Shown: positions 6,267 to 10,114 of the stretch, piece by piece
How the letters are laid out: the number at the start of each line of letters is the position of its first letter
How positions within the stretch are numbered: position 1 is the first letter of the stretch
DNA from: Tritrichomonas foetus
Lineage: Eukaryota > Parabasalia > Tritrichomonadida > Tritrichomonadidae
Assembly (NCBI GenBank): GCA_001839685.1
Contig: MLAK01000431.1
Span: forward strand, 1 to 10,114
Length of the DNA stretch: 10,114 nucleotides
Direction of reading: 5' to 3'
Made by a program: the position numbers and the translations under genes
The notes under the pieces: model-generated
Database searches by the model: none
Told to the model about the DNA's origin: nothing
What the model saw: the letters and a program-made list of their open reading frames with translations, nothing else

Positions 6267-7526
6267 ATGTTAACAGGGCATGGTGCCCTTTGCCCCACGA
6301 CCACACCACTCAGTGGTTCAATAAGTTCCGAGTACGACGTTGTGTCGCACGTTGGTCGTGGGGGGTACGGAAACGTTTACAAAGCTATAAATAAATCCAC
6401 AGGAGAAATTGTTGCGTTGAAAAAGGTGAACAGCTTCGATATTCATGGCGGTCTACCTACTTCGTATTACCGAGAAGTCAATTGCTTAAAAGAAATGCGC
6501 GGTCATCCAAATATCGTTAATCTCAAAAATATATGCAGATCAAAGGATTCTTCAAGCGGAGAAAGTTGTCTTTATTTAGTTATGGATTATTGTGAATATG
6601 ACCTTAGTGGTCTTATTCACAATTACGGATTGACAATCAGACAGATCCAATCATTTATGAGACAAATTTTGATTGCTGTTCAGGACATGCATAGCCATGG
6701 CTACGTGCATCGCGACCTCAAGCCATCCAATGTTTTTGTGACAAAGGAAGGCGTTATCAAAGTCGGTGATTTCGGATTAACTCGTAAACTTGACAAGTCA
6801 CGTCCTTTGACCTCAAAAGTGATCACACCATCCTATCGTCCACCCGAGGTTCTTCTTGGTGATTCACACTATGACCAATCTGTTGATGTTTGGAGCCTTG
6901 CCTGCGTCCTTTACGAAATGGTGACTGGAAAGGTCCTTTTCAGGCCTTCAACCGCCAGCGACCTTTCCCAGCTGCTGTCAATCTTCGAGATATGCGGCAT
7001 GCCCAACCAGGAGAACTGGCCAGGCTTTGACAAGCTTCCAAACGCAAGCATTCTTCAAATGTGCCAATCTCCCAAAAATTCAAACAACCAGTATTCAAAT
7101 AATTCAATGACGTTTTCAAATAATTCAATGACTCAGTATTCAAATAATTCATTCTCTGATGGTTTCTCCTATCAATGCAAGTCGGCTCTTCGTGAGCTAC
7201 TTGAACAAACAATTCCACCGCAGCTCCACACAATTGTTGACCTCCTCGAGAGCATGCTTCAGCTTGATCCACGTCGTCGTGCCACCATAGCTCAGGCTCT
7301 CGAGCACCCCTTCTTTGCGGATACCGAACAAGCCAGTGCAGCAGGCACAAGCTTCGAGCTTTCGTGCTTGCCATACCCAGAAACTCATGCAATCGATGTA
7401 TCTGCCAAAATACCACTCGCGAAACATAAAAATTTGAATGCGAATGTAGATTTCGTCAACAAAGCACTAAATGCGAGACAAATTTTGCGGCCTGCGCGGG
7501 TTCTTCCACCGCCAATTTTGGCCTAG
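6267..7526 (+). CDS. CDK9/CDK12-like cyclin-dependent kinase, 419 aa
   Basis: This is a complete CMGC kinase of the transcriptional CDK type. The glycine loop GRGGYGNV is at 30-37, ATP lysine (VALKKV) at 52, the cyclin-facing helix GLPTSYYREVNCL at 62-74 with Glu70, catalytic loop HRDLKPSNV at 148-156 with Asp150, DFG at 168-170, and activation segment LTSKVITPSYRPPEVLLG with the expected phospho-threonine at 187. CDK9/CDK12 relatives read (F/L)PxTAxRE and VITLWYRPPE, so the PSTAIRE-like helix is divergent and the usual LW before YRPPE is replaced by PS. DVWSLACVLYEM and a final HPFF motif complete the fold. An asparagine-rich insert (271-296) sits in the C-lobe after the WPGFDKLP segment. 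The roughly 70-residue tail is proline- and alanine-containing. Such kinases, with a cyclin partner, phosphorylate RNA polymerase II and elongation factors in the nucleus. An in-frame TGA upstream (6234-6236), with no ATG between, fixes the start. The gene is somewhat more GC-rich than its neighbours. Assignment to CDK9 versus CDK12 or a general CRK is uncertain. Confidence 0.93.
   Translation: MLTGHGALCPTTTPLSGSISSEYDVVSHVGRGGYGNVYKAINKSTGEIVALKKVNSFDIHGGLPTSYYREVNCLKEMRGHPNIVNLKNICRSKDSSSGESCLYLVMDYCEYDLSGLIHNYGLTIRQIQSFMRQILIAVQDMHSHGYVHRDLKPSNVFVTKEGVIKVGDFGLTRKLDKSRPLTSKVITPSYRPPEVLLGDSHYDQSVDVWSLACVLYEMVTGKVLFRPSTASDLSQLLSIFEICGMPNQENWPGFDKLPNASILQMCQSPKNSNNQYSNNSMTFSNNSMTQYSNNSFSDGFSYQCKSALRELLEQTIPPQLHTIVDLLESMLQLDPRRRATIAQALEHPFFADTEQASAAGTSFELSCLPYPETHAIDVSAKIPLAKHKNLNANVDFVNKALNARQILRPARVLPPPILA
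7094..7151 (+). repeat. Tandem repeat encoding SNNSMT units in the CDK gene
   Basis: TTCAAATAATTCAATGAC occurs at 7094-7111 and 7115-7132 (21-base spacing), and a third partial copy starts at 7139. In protein it gives YSNNSMT, FSNNSMTQ and YSNNSF (residues about 276-296), a low-complexity C-lobe loop that expands in whole codons. Confidence 0.85.
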
Positions 7527-8375
7527 TGGGATCGTCTTCGTGTCGTTTCCACAATTTGCCTTTCTTTTCGAGTTTTTCTCGAAACTACATTGAATTTTTT
7601 ATTTTTATTTTTGCGAAAGTGTTAATTTTGTTCGTTTATTTTGCATAACTTCCCTGATCTTGCTCGGGCGAGGTTTTATTAGCTTCGTGCTATTCTCTTC
7701 TCTTTTTTTATTTTTATTTTTTTAGTTACAGTATGTTTCCCAAGTGCTTGTCTTTGTGACATAGCACTATGACTTCGTGTCTAAATTATTTTTCTTTTTT
7801 ATATTTTTCTTTTTTCTTTTCTCTCTATTTTATAGATTATATCTAATGCTAAAAATGTAGTGCTCAAGGTTGACCTTTATCTCTGATTTTTCCGTGTGAA
7901 AAGTTTTGAGTCAAAAGAAAGATAAACTTGATTTACTTTGTTTGATTCTTGTTTTTCATTTTCCCATTGATTTTATCACTGAAATTTCATAACTTTTTTT
8001 CACCATTCTTCAACTAATAAATCTTGATGTTCATTTCAAAGATGATATTTTTATATTGGAAATAATGATTCTTTTTTATTTTTCAAATGAAATTTCTGAT
8101 TAATAATTAAGTAACACCAATTAATATCATATGCTATATATAAATTCCTCGTCAGAATTAGATGGTGATATCAAATGAACAACAAGATGATTAGTCTTTT
8201 GATATATTTTTAGTGATTATGACATGTGATTAACCTTTTTTGGGATAAATGCCTCAAAAAAACATTAAAATCCTTCAGAAGAAATATTTTTATGGAAAAT
8301 AATAAGTAACAAGTGAATAAAAAATATAAATTTATATAATGCCTTACATTAAACATGTCGGAGAAGCTACTCACT
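7527..8375. other. Convergent 849-bp spacer, pyrimidine-rich, no gene seen
   Basis: The first 350 bases after the CDK gene are T- and CT-rich on the plus strand, with long pyrimidine tracts near 7690-7725 and 7785-7835. The 7-mer CTTCGTG appears three times (7536, 7683 and 7773). From 7880 onward the DNA is plain AT-rich. No convincing open frame, tRNA or mobile-element end was found. Confidence 0.55.
7566..7584 (+). terminator. Perfect 7-bp hairpin just downstream of the CDK stop
   Basis: TTTCGAG (7566-7572), loop TTTTT and CTCGAAA (7578-7584) form a perfect stem-loop 40 bases after the TAG stop, followed by a T-rich stretch. It may mark the 3' end or stabilise the transcript, loosely like a histone 3' stem-loop. 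No nearby UAAA exists; the first lies about 255 bases after the stop. Function inferred. Confidence 0.35.
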
Positions 8376-9734
8376 TTATTGGTTATTCATTTGAGCTTCT
8401 TCTTCTTCCTCCTCATGATTGCTTGCAAAGAGAAAATCAATATCTTCTGAATCTGCATTTTGCTCTTCTTCCTCTTCACCAATACCATCAAGTAGTGTGA
8501 GAATATCATCAGTTTCATCACCTGTTTCTTCTGCAGGTGGCTCTGTTCTAATTTTTTCGCCATTAGTTTTCAATGACGCTGATTCTATTCCGTTTTTCAC
8601 CTCAAAGCGTCCCGCAAGCTCTGACTGGCGTTGGAAGCGGTAAAATGATCTGAAAAACCATGAATAGTTGACAATAAAGATGCCTTTATATTCTTCTGCC
8701 TGTTTGACAACTTCGTGAGTCGGATCAGACGAAACAACATGAGTGCAGTAAGGCAAAAATTCAGTGAGAACATGGCCACCGAATTCTTCGACTTTTCTGA
8801 TATAATAATTTGTTTGATTAGTATCTTCTGGATTCCAGAATTTGCAGAAATATATGTAACAACCATCGAATACTGCTCGCTTGATTCGATCGATTGGAAT
8901 GGCAACTGTTTCAGCAATTTTTGCTTGATTTTGATTTGAGTTTAATTGATTTGAGTTTAATTGATCTTCCAAATTAGTGAATGCGCTTTCATATGGAATG
9001 TTGTAAAAATCATGATGAATTTTAATTAAAACTTCTGTCATTACTTTGAGTGTGTCGTCATTCCAAGCGTGCGCATTAATTTCCTTTGTTCTGGTGAAGT
9101 AGTGGAACCCTTCGAGCTGCACCAAACCTTTATAAACCTTATCGTCAGCATTCTTCCAAACGTCAGAAGTATCGTCAATTACGACTGCCATGTGCTGTCC
9201 ACTTAAGAAAAAGTTGGACATCGACTTTTTGTTAGGATCTCCATCTTCTCGCGAGAGAAGTCGCTCATTAAAGAATTCACCAGATGGATCAATTTTTTCC
9301 AGAATTTTCAGAGCATAAGCTTTTTGAGAGAGCGTGTAAACCTGCATAAAATAATAAGGAGAGATTGCCTTTAAAAATTCTGCAGTAAACGGTCGCACCC
9401 TCACTAGATACATTTCTGAAAGTGTAAACAAAATAAAGTCATCTTCGTGTTCTTTGTCCAAAGCTATGACCCTTTTGGCTTCTTCTTCATTATTGACGCG
9501 AATTGTGTCGATCACTGTTTTATCGAGATCGACGACAAGTGCGAGCTGTTTGCGCGAGGTAAGAAACGATTCGAATTGGCCGTTGTCTTCTTCGTCAATG
9601 ACGGATGAAAGTACGTAAATATCGCGCGTTTTATGATATCGATGATCTGGTTCAACGAAAGCACCACATTCTGAGCACATTCCATTATAGATAACGGGGT
9701 GAATACAATTGACAGACGAATCTTCGGTGGTCAT
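8376..9734 (-). CDS. FCP1-like RNA polymerase II CTD phosphatase, 452 aa
   Basis: The N-terminus has the FCP1-type cysteine cluster CIHPVIYNGMCSECG (10-24). The FCP homology domain follows: the catalytic DxDxT motif VVDLDKTVIDT with Asp69 and Asp71, RVRPF (112-116), YTLSQKAYALKILEKIDPSG (133-152), LLSRED (159-164) and the second acidic motif VVIDDTSDVW (184-193). Residues about 284-378 form a BRCT domain (GCYIYF, FGGHVLTEFLPYCTHVVSS, then WFFRSFYRFQRQSE). The tail is strongly acidic (about 405-448), as in known FCP1 proteins, where it contacts TFIIF. This order (Cys cluster, FCPH, BRCT, acidic tail) distinguishes FCP1 from the shorter SCP phosphatases. FCP1 removes phosphate from the polymerase II C-terminal domain in the nucleus to recycle the enzyme; catalysis is Mg-dependent through an aspartyl-phosphate. 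At 452 residues it is shorter than yeast and human forms. The TAA stop followed by A gives UAAA. It converges on the CDK gene. Confidence 0.93.
   Translation of the reverse strand: MTTEDSSVNCIHPVIYNGMCSECGAFVEPDHRYHKTRDIYVLSSVIDEEDNGQFESFLTSRKQLALVVDLDKTVIDTIRVNNEEEAKRVIALDKEHEDDFILFTLSEMYLVRVRPFTAEFLKAISPYYFMQVYTLSQKAYALKILEKIDPSGEFFNERLLSREDGDPNKKSMSNFFLSGQHMAVVIDDTSDVWKNADDKVYKGLVQLEGFHYFTRTKEINAHAWNDDTLKVMTEVLIKIHHDFYNIPYESAFTNLEDQLNSNQLNSNQNQAKIAETVAIPIDRIKRAVFDGCYIYFCKFWNPEDTNQTNYYIRKVEEFGGHVLTEFLPYCTHVVSSDPTHEVVKQAEEYKGIFIVNYSWFFRSFYRFQRQSELAGRFEVKNGIESASLKTNGEKIRTEPPAEETGDETDDILTLLDGIGEEEEEQNADSEDIDFLFASNHEEEEEEAQMNNQ
8931..8965 (-). repeat. 15-bp tandem repeat in the FCP1-like gene
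   Basis: TTGATTTGAGTTTAA (plus strand) occurs twice in tandem (8931-8945, 8946-8960) with a further 5 bases. It encodes the doubled QLNSN unit (about residues 258-268) in the linker between the phosphatase and BRCT domains. Confidence 0.8.
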
Positions 9735-9763
9735 CTTGTTTTTAGTCGGATTAGTTTGGGAAT

Positions 9764-9777
9764 TTTTCGTTGTGTGA
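9764..9777 (-). promoter_or_regulatory. AACGAAAA element and possible TCACA initiator upstream of FCP1-like gene
   Basis: On the minus strand TCACA (9773-9777) fits the initiator consensus TCA-pyrimidine-A/T, and AACGAAAA (9764-9771) follows it. They lie about 30-43 bases upstream of the ATG at 9734. Tentative; both are short. Confidence 0.35.
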
Positions 9778-10080
9778 TTTGATTTGCTATTTCTATAATT
9801 TTAGCATATTATATATTTTCATTCAAAAAACCTCCTTGTTATTTCGCAATTTCTCAAGATTGACATAATATTTATTTCTCATATTTTCATATTGACCTTT
9901 TGAGTTACTAAGAAGTGTAATGTATGGCATATATAAACTAGATAATTTCCATTAAATGAATAGAAAATAAAAAGAACAAGCTGAAGTAGCATATCTACGT
10001 AATAAATAAGTGATAAAAAGAATTGTTTTGGCGATAGGACGTAAGAAAGAATCATTTGTAATATATGAGTAACTATAAAT

Positions 10081-10114
10081 TCAGTTGAAAGAGAATGATC
10101 AGTTGAAAGAGAAT
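10081..10114. repeat. 18-bp tandem repeat at the right window edge
   Basis: TCAGTTGAAAGAGAAT occurs at 10081-10096 and 10099-10114, separated by GA. The repeat touches the window end, so it may continue as a longer array outside. Confidence 0.7.

Larger units (their letters stand above)
9735..10114. other. AT-rich upstream region of the FCP1-like gene, no further gene
   Basis: The first 45 bases hold the putative promoter elements of the FCP1-like gene. The rest shows no protein-like open frame, RNA gene or long repeat apart from the short tandem repeat at the right edge. Confidence 0.5.

Noticed and set aside
6940..7427. Minus-strand open frames inside the CDK gene
   Set aside because: They are antisense shadows of a clearly conserved kinase domain.

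Overview
The window looks like nuclear DNA of an AT-rich unicellular eukaryote, most likely a parabasalid (trichomonad), possibly Tritrichomonas-like. Supporting signs are long single-exon genes with short AT-rich spacers, eukaryote-only proteins (casein kinase 1, a CDK, an FCP1-type phosphatase, a UBL-UBA protein, a coatomer-like propeller), asparagine-rich inserts, and stop codons embedded in UAAA, the tetranucleotide reported as the trichomonad poly(A) signal. The lineage is an inference from style. No ribosomal RNA, tRNA or diagnostic transposon was seen to confirm it.

Layout from left to right: an orphan charged coiled-coil protein (+, 227-1192); a beta'-COP-like WD40 propeller (-, 1623-2534) broken by two in-frame TAG codons and flanked by near-identical short direct repeats; a casein kinase 1 family kinase (-, 2940-3998); a 612-bp divergent promoter region; a ubiquilin/Dsk2-like UBL-UBA protein (+, 4611-5585); a 681-bp spacer with several potential RNA hairpins; a CDK9/CDK12-like kinase (+, 6267-7526); an 849-bp pyrimidine-rich convergent spacer; and an FCP1-like RNA polymerase II CTD phosphatase (-, 8376-9734). 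The last 380 bp hold no gene and end in an 18-bp tandem repeat at the window edge.

The genes are ordinary eukaryotic housekeeping and regulatory genes rather than an operon. The one functional pairing is the transcriptional CDK facing the FCP1 phosphatase, enzymes that elsewhere add and remove phosphates on the RNA polymerase II tail. The most interesting items are the propeller whose two premature stops both replace the blade-closing tryptophan, the direct repeats that bracket it, and an ACGAAA/TTTCG-type element close upstream of the five intact start codons. I see no defence island, mobile-element cassette or clearly new multi-gene system.
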